Below are positions 34,433 through 42,676 of a stretch of DNA of 64,000 nt, piece after piece (positions within the stretch are counted from its first letter, which is position 1; the number at the start of each line of letters is the position of its first letter). Source of the stretch: Agathobacter sp. (GTDB lineage Bacteria > Bacillota > Clostridia > Lachnospirales > Lachnospiraceae); the NCBI GenBank assembly GCA_022772675.1, contig JALEZW010000024.1, forward strand, positions 24,651-88,650. Reading direction: 5' to 3'. The notes beneath the pieces are model-generated. The model worked only from the letters and a program-made list of their open reading frames with translations. It had not been told where the DNA came from and made no database searches. The position numbers and the translations under genes were made by a program.

Positions 34433-34887
34433 TTTCCATTATCCACAAAGTCCTCATTTAACGCACAGCGGGCGTATGTCATACCGGCATACACCTGCTG
34501 TGTGTTTTTCATGACAGGCTCACTCTGATCCTGTTTTGCAGCTTCCACAAAAGCTCCATACAGCCGTCTCATAATTTTCTCTGTTTCATCCAAACCATCC
34601 ATGCGGTTTTCATACATCGCACGGGACAATTCATTTTTACAGAACTGATACAGGGCCCGCAAATTATGGGAAATTTCGTAAGAAAAATCAAGACTTCCCA
34701 TCAATTCATCCAAAACACGCTGAGACTTTCGAATCGCGTCTTTCTGCCCTTCATACTGCTCATTTTCATGTGCCTTTTTTGCATCATCAAGATAAGCAAA
34801 TAAAATATCATAAATGATGACGATCATTTCTCCGGAATTACACTGGCTGAGTCGTCTTGTAAAATCCTGTTTTAATTCATTATTCAT
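34411..34887 (-). CDS. fliS: Flagellar export chaperone FliS
   Basis: Binds the C terminus of flagellin in the cytoplasm and keeps it unfolded until export. The helical bundle shows the family pattern: SGEMIVIIYDILFAYLDDAKKAHE (about 22-45), AIRKSQRVLDELMGSLDFSYEISHNLRALYQFCKNELSRAM. At 158 residues it is longer than the usual 125-135, with a C-terminal extension (from about 120). The ATG at 34887 is preferred to one seven codons upstream because it follows TGAGG at a usable distance. It lies 33 bases downstream of flagellin. Confidence 0.88.
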   Translation of the reverse strand: MNNELKQDFTRRLSQCNSGEMIVIIYDILFAYLDDAKKAHENEQYEGQKDAIRKSQRVLDELMGSLDFSYEISHNLRALYQFCKNELSRAMYENRMDGLDETEKIMRRLYGAFVEAAKQDQSEPVMKNTQQVYAGMTYARCALNEDFVDNGNQRGFLV

Positions 34888-34920
34888 GATATAAAACCTC
34901 AAATCCACAACATTTAACGC

Positions 34921-36315
34921 TTACTGTAACAGAGAAAGTACCTGCTGCGGCAGATCATTGGCCTGGGACAATACCGAAATTGCCGCCTGCTCCAGTACAT
35001 TCCGCTGCGTATATTCTGTCATTTCCTCCGCCATATCTGTATCCATAAGTCCGGAGTAGGCACTTGTCACGTCTTCCTGTGATTCTGCAAGGCTGGCCTG
35101 CGCATATTCCAAACGATTCGTGTAGGCACCGATACCGGAACGGATCGAGCTTAATTTTGCTATTGCCTTATCCATTGTAACCAGTGCTTTGTCTGTACCA
35201 CCCTCCGCCATAACATTTATGGTATCCAGATACAGGCTCTTGGATGATACCTCCGGAATCCGGACATCCATATCCTGATACTGGTTGGCACCAAGCTGAA
35301 TGGAAAGCGCACCGATTTCTGTCACATCAATGCTGACCTCATCACCATCCTTTATGTCATCCTTCATCATAAAATCAATGGAAAAGCCGCCATTGTCCGT
35401 AATTGTAATGCGGTCTCCGGCTGTAGAAACCGTTGTAGTCCCGGAAAAAGCTTTTGTATCCTCCGAACCAGCCCTGTCCAGCTCGACCTTTGCATCTTTT
35501 CCGTTCTCAGAAACGGTATATACGCCTGTCTTATCGTCTAACTGTCCAAATCCGGCCGATACAGCCAGTTCTTCTGACATCGTAATTTTCACAGACTCCG
35601 CAGCTCCCTTTGTGGCGGCAGTAATTTTATAACCGCTGCCCTCTCTTTCCGCCTTACAACCGGCCTCTTCCGCACACTGTCTGAGATTCTCATAAAAAGT
35701 TTCCTCATCCATTCCCTGCTGGTATTCCACACCAATTCCATTGATGGAAATGGTTCCGTCTGCCGACGCACCTGACACATCAAAAGAAGCAGATGCTGCA
35801 GCTGCCTTTTGGGTAACGGTCATCCTGTAGGTTCCCGACAGCACATGCTCAGACACATCCAGCCTGTCCACCTGTTTAGAATAACTCCGTACATTGGAAG
35901 ACCCGTCCAGAAGAGTTTTCTGGTTGTACTCGGTATCTTTCGAAATCCGGTCTACTTCTTTTGTCAGCTGGTTAATCTCCTGCTGAATACTCTCCCTCTC
36001 ACTTAAAGAATTTGTTCCGTTTGCGGCCTGTACGCTGAGCTCCCGGATACGCTGAAGCATATTGCTCACCTCATTTAACGCACCATCTGCAATTTTAAGT
36101 ACCGACTGCCCGTCTGCCGAATTGTTCTCTGCCCTGTTTAATCCGTCAATCTGAAGTCTCATCTTGTTGGAAATAGCCATTCCTGCCGGATTATCTCCTG
36201 CACGGTTAATTTTATATCCACTGGAAAGGCGCTCCATGGATGCACTCAGTTTATTTTCCGTGCGAAGCAGCTGTCTGTTTGTCATAACAGCTGACATATT
36301 TCGATTGATTTTCAT
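34921..36315 (-). CDS. Flagellin
   Basis: Filament subunit. The conserved D0/D1 ends are present: MKINRNMSAVMTNRQLLRTE and the SSGYKINRAGDNPAGMAISNKM block at the N terminus, and the C-terminal half with AIAKLSSIRSGIGAYTNRLEYA and EYTQRNVLEQAAISVLSQAN. The variable central region (about 165-380) is surface-exposed. The 464-residue length lies within the Clostridia range. The start at 36315 follows AGGAAAGGA; an upstream in-frame Met would place 18 unrelated residues before the conserved end. Expression is probably from the sigma-28-type promoter 140 bases upstream. No other flagellar structural genes are in view. Confidence 0.96.
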   Translation of the reverse strand: MKINRNMSAVMTNRQLLRTENKLSASMERLSSGYKINRAGDNPAGMAISNKMRLQIDGLNRAENNSADGQSVLKIADGALNEVSNMLQRIRELSVQAANGTNSLSERESIQQEINQLTKEVDRISKDTEYNQKTLLDGSSNVRSYSKQVDRLDVSEHVLSGTYRMTVTQKAAAASASFDVSGASADGTISINGIGVEYQQGMDEETFYENLRQCAEEAGCKAEREGSGYKITAATKGAAESVKITMSEELAVSAGFGQLDDKTGVYTVSENGKDAKVELDRAGSEDTKAFSGTTTVSTAGDRITITDNGGFSIDFMMKDDIKDGDEVSIDVTEIGALSIQLGANQYQDMDVRIPEVSSKSLYLDTINVMAEGGTDKALVTMDKAIAKLSSIRSGIGAYTNRLEYAQASLAESQEDVTSAYSGLMDTDMAEEMTEYTQRNVLEQAAISVLSQANDLPQQVLSLLQ

Positions 36316-36455
36316 TTTTTTCCTTTCTGTTCCTGCGAAATGCTCTCTGCATGTTAACCTGCAGATCAATCCCGCACACCGGATTTCCTAACATCCGTTA
36401 ACCCTTGAGCTTCCATGCCCCTGTATTAACAATCCCTGTCTTTCACCTGTTTTAT

Positions 36456-36482
36456 ATATCGTCCCCTGCCCCATCTTTTTTA
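36456..36482 (-). promoter_or_regulatory. Sigma-28 (SigD/FliA-type) promoter of flagellin
   Basis: Minus strand TAAA, 15 bases, GACGATAT, against the known TAAA-N15-GCCGATAT consensus: one mismatch with exact spacing. This ties the flagellin gene to the late flagellar regulon and implies a sigma-28 gene elsewhere in the genome. Confidence 0.75.
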
Positions 36483-36513
36483 ACCTGGAAATAAAAATTC
36501 ATAAAAGTATAAT

Positions 36514-36542
36514 TTGCAATTAACGGGAAAAGGTATTATAAT
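36514..36542 (+). promoter_or_regulatory. Promoter of the DUF1858 gene
   Basis: TTGCAA, 17 bases, TATAAT, followed about 30 bases later by AAAGGAGG and the start codon. Confidence 0.75.
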
Positions 36543-36582
36543 AGCAACATTAAAAAGATAATTGCAAAGGAGGATATATCCC

Positions 36583-36795
36583 ATGGCAAAAGTAACCAAG
36601 GATACGATGATCGGAGAGCTTCTTCAGATTGACGAAAACGTAGCACCTATGCTTTTGAATATCGGAATGCACTGTCTCGGATGCCCGTCATCCCAGATGG
36701 AAACAATTGAAGAAGCTGCTATGGTTCACGGAATTGATCCTGATGATCTGGTGAACGATATCAATGATTTCATTGAGCATGACGCAACTGCATAA
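36583..36795 (+). CDS. DUF1858 protein (hybrid-cluster-associated redox disulphide domain)
   Basis: A 70-residue single-domain protein. The pattern KDTMIGELLQIDENVAPMLLNIGMHCLGCPSS is the DUF1858 fold, with a CxxC pair at about residues 31-34 that probably acts as a redox-active disulphide or metal site. Relatives are often fused or adjacent to hybrid-cluster proteins. Here it is monocistronic, with its own strong promoter, an AAAGGAGG ribosome binding site and a terminator, which suggests abundant expression. Confidence 0.9.
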   Translation: MAKVTKDTMIGELLQIDENVAPMLLNIGMHCLGCPSSQMETIEEAAMVHGIDPDDLVNDINDFIEHDATA

Positions 36796-36806
36796 TCATG
36801 TTCCAC

Positions 36807-36837
36807 AAAAAGGGAGTGCACATCGCACTCCCTTTTT
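36807..36837. terminator. Bidirectional terminator between the DUF1858 and mecA-like genes
   Basis: A perfect 13-base inverted repeat AAAAAGGGAGTGC / GCACTCCCTTTTT with a five-base loop. T-tracts on both strands serve the convergent genes. Confidence 0.88.
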
Positions 36838-36839
36838 CT

Positions 36840-37589
36840 TTAAAGCGATGCAAGCACCTTTAATGCCTGCGGTCCCGTTATTTTCTTTCCATGTTCTGCA
36901 AAATATGCCCCCATGGCCGGGCTGTACTTCTGCTGCCTTGCATACTCACAGATAATATTGCAAACCTTATTAAATTCCTCCGGTGTGTGGTCGTCCTTGT
37001 GAACTACCAGATAAAACCGGTTCGTTTTCTCGTTTTTATACAGATCGTTCCGCCCGCTATAGAAACCTGCAAGCACATGGGCCAGTCTCTCTATCTGCTC
37101 CAGAGATGAAAATTCAAACATCTTGGTCAGATCGGCAGGAACTGCTGCCACAGGCTCCTCCTGTTTATCTGCACTGTTTTTCTCTTCCTTCTCTGCCTGC
37201 ATCTCACCGCGAATCTTATTGAATAATTCCAGTATATCATCGGCACCCTTATACTCAGACGGGTCGTCACTTCCGCCATTGGGGAAAAGATCATCCTCGT
37301 CAGCCTCTGTAAACTGAGAAAAACGGGTATCCAGTTCTTCCGGATACTCTACCTTGGTAATCAAAAGCACCAGCGATTCGGATGGAAGAGGAATTGCCTC
37401 CACCATAAGCGGATTATCACTGACATCGAACCCAAATTCATAATTTGCCTGCTGTATCATATCATGGAAAAGTCCTTTGGCTTTCTCAGATCCATATGCC
37501 AGTTCCTTTAGATTAATCTGGCGTTCTGCAAGATCCTGCTTTGTCAGGGTGCAGCGAATCTGATTTTCACTTACTTTTTCAATTTTCAT
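36840..37589 (-). CDS. mecA: MecA-like adaptor protein
   Basis: Adaptor that presents substrates to the ClpC/ClpP protease. The N-terminal domain starts MKIEKVSENQIRCTLTKQDL (1-20) and the C-terminal half (LEQIERLAHVLAGFYSGRNDLYKNEKTNRFYLVVHKDD, pattern only) is the ClpC-binding fold. The 249 residues include an acidic linker. The ATG at 37589 is chosen because the family begins there, with AAGGATG upstream. It ends beside a bidirectional terminator. Targets cannot be inferred; in Bacillus MecA controls competence. Confidence 0.85.
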   Translation of the reverse strand: MKIEKVSENQIRCTLTKQDLAERQINLKELAYGSEKAKGLFHDMIQQANYEFGFDVSDNPLMVEAIPLPSESLVLLITKVEYPEELDTRFSQFTEADEDDLFPNGGSDDPSEYKGADDILELFNKIRGEMQAEKEEKNSADKQEEPVAAVPADLTKMFEFSSLEQIERLAHVLAGFYSGRNDLYKNEKTNRFYLVVHKDDHTPEEFNKVCNIICEYARQQKYSPAMGAYFAEHGKKITGPQALKVLASL

Positions 37590-37789
37590 CTTAATCACAT
37601 CCTTACCTGTGGAATCAATTGCAATGTCCAGAATCCATTTAGTCTGAACAATCATAACTCATTATAAACAAATGTTTCAGTAATGTAAAGTTTGCATCAA
37701 TTAAAAAATTATTAAAAAAATGCTTGCATTTTAAAATTTTCTGTGATATAAACTTATGCATGAGATGCGTTTCCACCCCAAAGGAGCGT

Positions 37790-39148
37790 ATGACAAACAA
37801 AAATTTCATATTGTCTGGAAGATACAAACTGATCCGTCCCCTTGGGAAAGGTCAGTGTGGTAGTGTTTATCTCGCCAGACAGCAATCTTTAGAGCAGTAC
37901 CGCGCAATCAAAATATTCCCCAAAACTACCGCGCAGCCGCTCTTCGCAATTTCCGAAGCACAGATTCTAAAGTCTGTTCAGCATCCCGGAATCCCCACAA
38001 TTTATGATTTAGAAGAAGATGAATCATTTTATTACCTTGTGGAAGAATATGTTCAGGGTGACTCTTTAGAAGAATTTCTGCTTCATCATCAGTCAATTTC
38101 CCAAAATTTGTTTTTAAAATTTTGTGAACAGCTTTGTGACATTTTTGCATATCTGCACACATTAAGACCCGCACCAATCCTTTATCAGGATTTAAAGCCG
38201 GAGCATATTATAGTATGTGGAATGCAGATTAAGTTAATTGACTTTAGTGTCGCATCTTTTGCTGCCAGTAATGGAAATGACTTCAAAAATTTCGGGAATC
38301 TGGATTTTTCCGCACCAGAGCTTAGCTCGGCAGGACCGGTCTCGCTGAGTTCCGATATTTACAGTATCGGGAAAATCATGGAATACATGATGACATTTCT
38401 GGATGCCGCCAGTGCCCGGACGATTCAACCGATTATCCAAAAATCTATACTTGCAGAGCCTGAGCAGCGCTATACATCATCTCAGGAACTATACTCTGCG
38501 CTGGAAACAACTTTTGATAATACGGGAGGAACGCATCTCAGGCAGACCATCGCAGTAATTGGAGACCACTCCGGCTGCGGAAGCACACATATTGCAGTAT
38601 CATTAGTAACCGCGCTCAATGCAATGGGCATTACAACTGTCTATCAGGAGAAAAACTGGAGCAACGCCCTGCGGAAAGCTGCAGAACAGATGGATCACAT
38701 CTGGGAAAAAAACGGTTGCTACTACTACCACAGTTTTGTGGGATATCCAAAATATGACATCGGCGTCGAACTTCCGGCCCCGACTGCGGAAATAATCGTA
38801 GACGATTACGGATGTGATTATTCTCCTCCCGACCTTGCAACAGCAGACGTGATTCTATATGTCTGTGGAGGCGCAGTCTGGCACAGAAGTGATGCAAATC
38901 CAAAGGATTATCTAATTCAGAATTTTGGCTCACGACTGCGGATTACAGCAAACCTGTGTGACCGAAACGCTGCCATTTATTTTGCCAGACAATTTTCCCA
39001 GCCGGTCTATCCCTACCCGTATGACACGGATATTTTTAGGAACAGCCGGGGGAAAGAGGACTTTGTCCACTGGCTGATACCAGAGAAAGGACGGGAACAC
39101 TTATTTTTACGTTTAAAAAACCATTTATACCGGCTCCTGCAGCCATAG
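37790..39148 (+). CDS. Atypical Ser/Thr protein kinase fused to a degenerate P-loop domain
   Basis: Residues 11-240 form a Hanks-type kinase: glycine loop GKGQCGSV (19-26), Lys-41 in RAIKIF, Glu-56, and a catalytic loop reading YQDLKPEH (132-139), with HRD changed to YQD and the usual Asn replaced by His-139. The metal loop is DFS (151-153) instead of DFG. No transmembrane segment is visible. Residues 250-452 resemble a ParA/CpaE fold, but the P-loop reads IGDHSGCGSTHIA (257-269) with no lysine. AAAGGAGCGT precedes the ATG. Just before its stop codon the gene carries a slippery site leading into the next open frame. Confidence 0.88.
   Translation: MTNKNFILSGRYKLIRPLGKGQCGSVYLARQQSLEQYRAIKIFPKTTAQPLFAISEAQILKSVQHPGIPTIYDLEEDESFYYLVEEYVQGDSLEEFLLHHQSISQNLFLKFCEQLCDIFAYLHTLRPAPILYQDLKPEHIIVCGMQIKLIDFSVASFAASNGNDFKNFGNLDFSAPELSSAGPVSLSSDIYSIGKIMEYMMTFLDAASARTIQPIIQKSILAEPEQRYTSSQELYSALETTFDNTGGTHLRQTIAVIGDHSGCGSTHIAVSLVTALNAMGITTVYQEKNWSNALRKAAEQMDHIWEKNGCYYYHSFVGYPKYDIGVELPAPTAEIIVDDYGCDYSPPDLATADVILYVCGGAVWHRSDANPKDYLIQNFGSRLRITANLCDRNAAIYFARQFSQPVYPYPYDTDIFRNSRGKEDFVHWLIPEKGREHLFLRLKNHLYRLLQP
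39112..39121 (+). other. Candidate -1 ribosomal frameshift site
   Basis: In the kinase frame the codons CGT TTA AAA AAC contain the heptamers T TTA AAA and A AAA AAC, both of the X-XXY-YYZ class. A -1 slip here bypasses the kinase stop (TAG, 39146-39148) and enters a 190-codon open frame that has no ATG, GTG or TTG before its middle. A GC-rich stretch follows, but no strong stem was confirmed. Confidence 0.5.
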
Positions 39149-39705
39149 GAGTCTGCGGCACAGCCGCTAATTCCGGTGTTACACACTTTTGTATCGCATT
39201 ATGTAATGTTCTGCACAGCAGATATCTCGCACGGACAGCCTACCTGGAGGTCAATGCCAGCCATGCTGTTTCCTCTTTTTCGCCTGAATCGGATCAGACC
39301 ATCCCGTTTCGGCATCAGGGTGTATCTTATTATCCGGAAGTAACCATCCGGAGCCTTGCAGAATTAAAACAGCTGCCTTATAAATACAAAGTTCTGGATT
39401 TCGGAGTTCTAACTCCCCACACACTTCCGGAATATGTACACTGTGATTATCATGTGGTGTTTACAAACGCAGGAATTTGGAAAACCAGACAGCTTGAACA
39501 GTTTCTCCATGTAATCGGAAAAAATATAGGAAAGGATCAAATAAAAAAATACAGTTTTCTTTGTTTGGGGAAATCAGAAAAAAACTTTCGGAGAATCTAC
39601 AAAGCTTATGGAATCCGGGTGCTTCCTGTTCCAATTCTCGAAAATCCATTCCACATTTCCTCTGGTTATTTTGGATTCTTTGAAAATATATGGAAAGGAA
39701 TGTAG
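39115..39705 (+). CDS. Downstream P-loop-like ORF without a normal start, probable -1 frame extension of the kinase
   Basis: The frame is open from 39037 to the TAG at 39703-39705. Its conserved-looking part starts before the kinase stop: AAIGVCGTAANSGVTHFCIAL resembles a ParA/CpaE P-loop, again lacking the lysine, followed by RTAYLEVN and VLDFGVLTPHT strands. No ATG, GTG or TTG occurs in frame before 39454, which is too late. Options are a -1 frameshift at 39112-39121, initiation at ATT (39103, with AAAGGA 11 bases upstream), or a one-base indel that split a longer gene. Coding potential is supported by domain similarity to the kinase C terminus. Confidence 0.6.
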   Translation, partial: KKPFIPAPAAIGVCGTAANSGVTHFCIALCNVLHSRYLARTAYLEVNASHAVSSFSPESDQTIPFRHQGVSYYPEVTIRSLAELKQLPYKYKVLDFGVLTPHTLPEYVHCDYHVVFTNAGIWKTRQLEQFLHVIGKNIGKDQIKKYSFLCLGKSEKNFRRIYKAYGIRVLPVPILENPFHISSGYFGFFENIWKGM

Positions 39706-39898
39706 TTATCACAATGAATGTACCTATGAATCAGCTAATTATTGAATTCCGGCCTGAAATGCACCGGGGGCTGGTAATTACTTTAACCGGTGTGAATGTC
39801 AGCAAATAATATTTTGGAATTGTTCAAATTGGAATGTGCACTCGGGAAATGAGTTTCAATGCATAGCACACCATGCTGACTACTGAAAAAAGAGATGG
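39706..39898 (+). other. Gap after the kinase locus
   Basis: It holds only a 31-codon frame (39714-39809, MNVPMNQLIIEF...) with no recognisable features and a poor ribosome binding site. I do not claim it as a gene. Confidence 0.4.
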
Positions 39899-39930
39899 AA
39901 ACCCGGGGGGATAAAATGTCCCCCGGGTTT
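39899..39930 (+). terminator. Terminator of the kinase locus
   Basis: A perfect 11-base inverted repeat AAACCCGGGGG / CCCCCGGGTTT with a 10-base loop, followed by CTTAATTTT on the plus strand. Confidence 0.8.
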
Positions 39931-39950
39931 CTTAATTTTCCATGATTTAT

Positions 39951-39979
39951 TTGAATATGCACATACACAATGTTATAAT
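39951..39979 (+). promoter_or_regulatory. Promoter of the GH18-amidase pair
   Basis: TTGAAT, 17 bases, TATAAT, ending 45 bases before the hydrolase start codon, which has AAAGGAAGG upstream. Confidence 0.75.
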
Positions 39980-40023
39980 CGGAATGAATGAAAGTACTTA
40001 TACAGATAAAGGAAGGATTACAC

Positions 40024-41745
40024 ATGAAGAAAAAAATTTCACCGGTTTTCCTGATAGCCGTATGTGCTGTTCTTGTTATCGTATTTACGTTTTTGTTTCT
40101 TTTTGTCCGTAAATACACCCCAAGTAAAGAACATGAAGATCTGAAAACCTACTATGATTTAAAAGACCAGGATGAGGTAGCAATTGTTTTAAACAATGAA
40201 ATCAATTCCGCAAAAGCCAAAGTAATAGATGGATATATCTATCTGGACTACAGCTTTGTCCACGACAATCTGAATCCACGCTTTTACTGGGACCACAACG
40301 AAAATATTCTTCTCTATGCAACCACACAGAATCTGATATCCGCACAGGCAGACCAAGACAAATATCTGATTACCAAATCATCTGTCGATTATGGCCGTCC
40401 TGTGGTGAAAGCAGCTTCCGACAGTGCTTATATTGACCTGGAATTTGTAAAAGAATATTCGGATTTTCAATACCAATATGAAAAAAATCCTCACCGCATC
40501 ATTATAAACAACCAGTGGGGGGAATATCAGACAGCCTCTGTCAAAAAGAATTCTGCCATCCGTGTAAGAGGCGGTATTAAAAGCCCGATTCTTAAAAATG
40601 CCGGTTCCAAAGAGGAGGTAGAAGTTTTGGAACAGGGCGAAAAATGGACCAAGGTATCAACCAAAGACGGAATCATCGGTTATCTGAAAAACCGCATGCT
40701 GTCCAACCTGCAGAAAAAAGAACGGAAAAGTGATGCAGTACCCGAAACTTTTGCCCACATTACTAAGGATTTTAACATCTGTATGGCATGGCATCAGGTG
40801 ACAGCAAAGGGAGCAAATTCCTCCATCAGCTCTGTGCTCTCCAGTACCAAAGGGGTTAATGTAATTTCTCCTACCTGGTTTTATTTAAATGACAACGAGG
40901 GAAACCTTGCAAATCTGGCGAGTCTTGACTACGTGAATTACTGCCATAATCAGGGTGTTGAGGTATGGGCACTTGTCAGCAATCTGGAAAATTCCAATGT
41001 TGACACCACTGAGGTGCTCACCCACACCTCCAAGCGGCAGAATCTGGTGAATCAGATTGTTTCCATGGCCATCCAGTATAACCTGGATGGAATCAATCTG
41101 GATTTCGAAGCTTTAAACGGAAATAAAGTGGGAGATGCCTATATTGAATTTGTCCGGGAGCTTTCCATCAAATGCAAAAATAATGGCGTAGTTCTCTCTG
41201 TGGATAACTATGTTCCAATGGCATACACCTCATTTTATAACCGGAAAGAACAGGCAAATTTTGCAGACTATGTGATCATGATGGGCTACGATGAACACTA
41301 TGCCGGTACGGATGCCGGCTCCGTTGCTTCCCTTAGCTGGGTAAGCCAGGGAGTTTCGGATACGTTAAAGGAAGTTCCAGCAAACCAGCTGATTCTCGGA
41401 ATGCCATTCTATACCAGAGTCTGGGAATCGCCTGCCGGTACTGACAATCAAGATGCGTCTGATGATACCGGCAGTTCAAAAGTATCCTCAAAAATTTACG
41501 GTATGAAGGCCGCTTCCGATCTGCTAAACACCTACGGTGCTGCAAAAGAATGGAAGGCTGACTGTGGACAGAATTATGCTGAATTTAAAGATGACAGCAA
41601 TACCTATCAGGTATGGCTGGAAGATTCTTCTTCCATGGAAGCCCGTCTCAAATTAATGCAGGAAAACAAACTGGCCGGGGCTGCTTTCTGGAAGCTGGGA
41701 TTCGAAACCAGCGATATCTGGGATACTATTATCAAATACATGTAA
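40024..41745 (+). CDS. Membrane-anchored glycosyl hydrolase family 18 protein with SH3 domain
   Basis: An extracytoplasmic enzyme acting on GlcNAc-containing polymers, probably peptidoglycan. Residues 6-29 are an N-terminal anchor. Residues 45-165 resemble a copper-amine-oxidase-type stalk domain. An SH3b segment follows (about 185-228, IRVRGGIKSPILKNAG), then the GH18 barrel (about 245-573), with the catalytic D-x-x-D-x-D-x-E motif as DGINLDFE (355-362, acid Glu-362) and MGYDEHYAGT. The layout resembles the spore germination and cortex-associated YaaH/SleL class. The start at 40024 is set by the ribosome binding site. It is followed after 55 bases by an amidase gene, so the pair may cut glycan and peptide bonds together. 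Confidence 0.92.
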   Translation: MKKKISPVFLIAVCAVLVIVFTFLFLFVRKYTPSKEHEDLKTYYDLKDQDEVAIVLNNEINSAKAKVIDGYIYLDYSFVHDNLNPRFYWDHNENILLYATTQNLISAQADQDKYLITKSSVDYGRPVVKAASDSAYIDLEFVKEYSDFQYQYEKNPHRIIINNQWGEYQTASVKKNSAIRVRGGIKSPILKNAGSKEEVEVLEQGEKWTKVSTKDGIIGYLKNRMLSNLQKKERKSDAVPETFAHITKDFNICMAWHQVTAKGANSSISSVLSSTKGVNVISPTWFYLNDNEGNLANLASLDYVNYCHNQGVEVWALVSNLENSNVDTTEVLTHTSKRQNLVNQIVSMAIQYNLDGINLDFEALNGNKVGDAYIEFVRELSIKCKNNGVVLSVDNYVPMAYTSFYNRKEQANFADYVIMMGYDEHYAGTDAGSVASLSWVSQGVSDTLKEVPANQLILGMPFYTRVWESPAGTDNQDASDDTGSSKVSSKIYGMKAASDLLNTYGAAKEWKADCGQNYAEFKDDSNTYQVWLEDSSSMEARLKLMQENKLAGAAFWKLGFETSDIWDTIIKYM

Positions 41746-41800
41746 TGGTACAAGACAGGATCTGCATAAATTGGATTAAAGAAGTCCAAAAGCAGGTTTT

Positions 41801-42676
41801 ATGAAACGCAAAGTTGAAATTCTCATGGTAATCTGTCTGTTCGCCAGCTCTTTTCTTCTTGCGCGGGCCGGCGCAGCACTCACATCTGCCAAAAACGCTT
41901 CTTCCAACAAGCCCTGCATTGTATTGGATGCGGGGCATGGAGGAAGTGATCCAGGAAAAGTCACCGATGATGATATAAAAGAAAAAGACCTTAATCTGGC
42001 CGTTGTAAAAAAACTGAAAACACTTTTTGAAAATAAAGGTTTTCGAGTTGTTTTGACAAGAAAAAGCGATAAAGTAATGGCTAGTGATGATTCTGACAAC
42101 GTTAAGGTGGAAGATATGCGAAACCGGGTGGCACTCATTACAAAAACGAATCCTGTCATGACTGTCAGCATCCATCAGAACAGCTTTCCGGACAGCAGTA
42201 TTTCCGGTCCCCAGGTGTTCTTTTTTGAACAGTCGAAAGAAAGTGCTGATATTGCTGCCGTTTTACAGGATAGCCTGAACACTACCTTAAATCCGCCCAA
42301 ACCCCGGGTGTCCAAATCCAACGATAATTATTACATATTAAAAAAGACACCCACACCTATTGTAATCGTAGAATGTGGGTTCTTAAGTAATGAAGATGAA
42401 AAGAATCAGCTGACGACCGATGCATATCAGCAGAAGCTGGCACGGGCAATTTATAATGGGGTATGCCAATACCTTAACTCCGTAAACAACCCGGATTCTT
42501 CTGATTCTGAGAATCCTCCCGATTCTTCTGTTCCGGAAAATTTTCCTACAGAAACCGATTCAGGCTCAACTGAAACATCTGACTTTGACAGTAATTCTGC
42601 TTCAACTGCTGAGCCTTACTCAGCCATAGATTCCTGTTCAGATGCAAATTCCGGCTCGATGCTATCTCTGATTTAG
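41801..42676 (+). CDS. N-acetylmuramoyl-L-alanine amidase (Amidase_3, CwlD-like)
   Basis: Zinc amidase that cleaves the MurNAc-L-Ala bond. A signal or anchor covers residues 6-25. The catalytic domain (about 38-225) shows LDAGHGGSDPG (zinc His), the Glu of KEKDLNLAV, SIHQNSF (second zinc His) and VECGFLSNEDEKNQL (catalytic Glu). The last 65 residues are a Ser/Asp/Pro-rich low-complexity tail, perhaps a wall-spanning spacer. CwlD works in spore cortex formation; the tail makes assignment to CwlD itself uncertain. Its 3' end overlaps a convergent gene by 15 bases, with no terminator seen between them. Confidence 0.9.
   Translation: MKRKVEILMVICLFASSFLLARAGAALTSAKNASSNKPCIVLDAGHGGSDPGKVTDDDIKEKDLNLAVVKKLKTLFENKGFRVVLTRKSDKVMASDDSDNVKVEDMRNRVALITKTNPVMTVSIHQNSFPDSSISGPQVFFFEQSKESADIAAVLQDSLNTTLNPPKPRVSKSNDNYYILKKTPTPIVIVECGFLSNEDEKNQLTTDAYQQKLARAIYNGVCQYLNSVNNPDSSDSENPPDSSVPENFPTETDSGSTETSDFDSNSASTAEPYSAIDSCSDANSGSMLSLI

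Noticed and set aside
39714..39809. 31-codon frame after the kinase locus
   Set aside because: It has a weak ribosome binding site, no recognisable feature and no supporting context.
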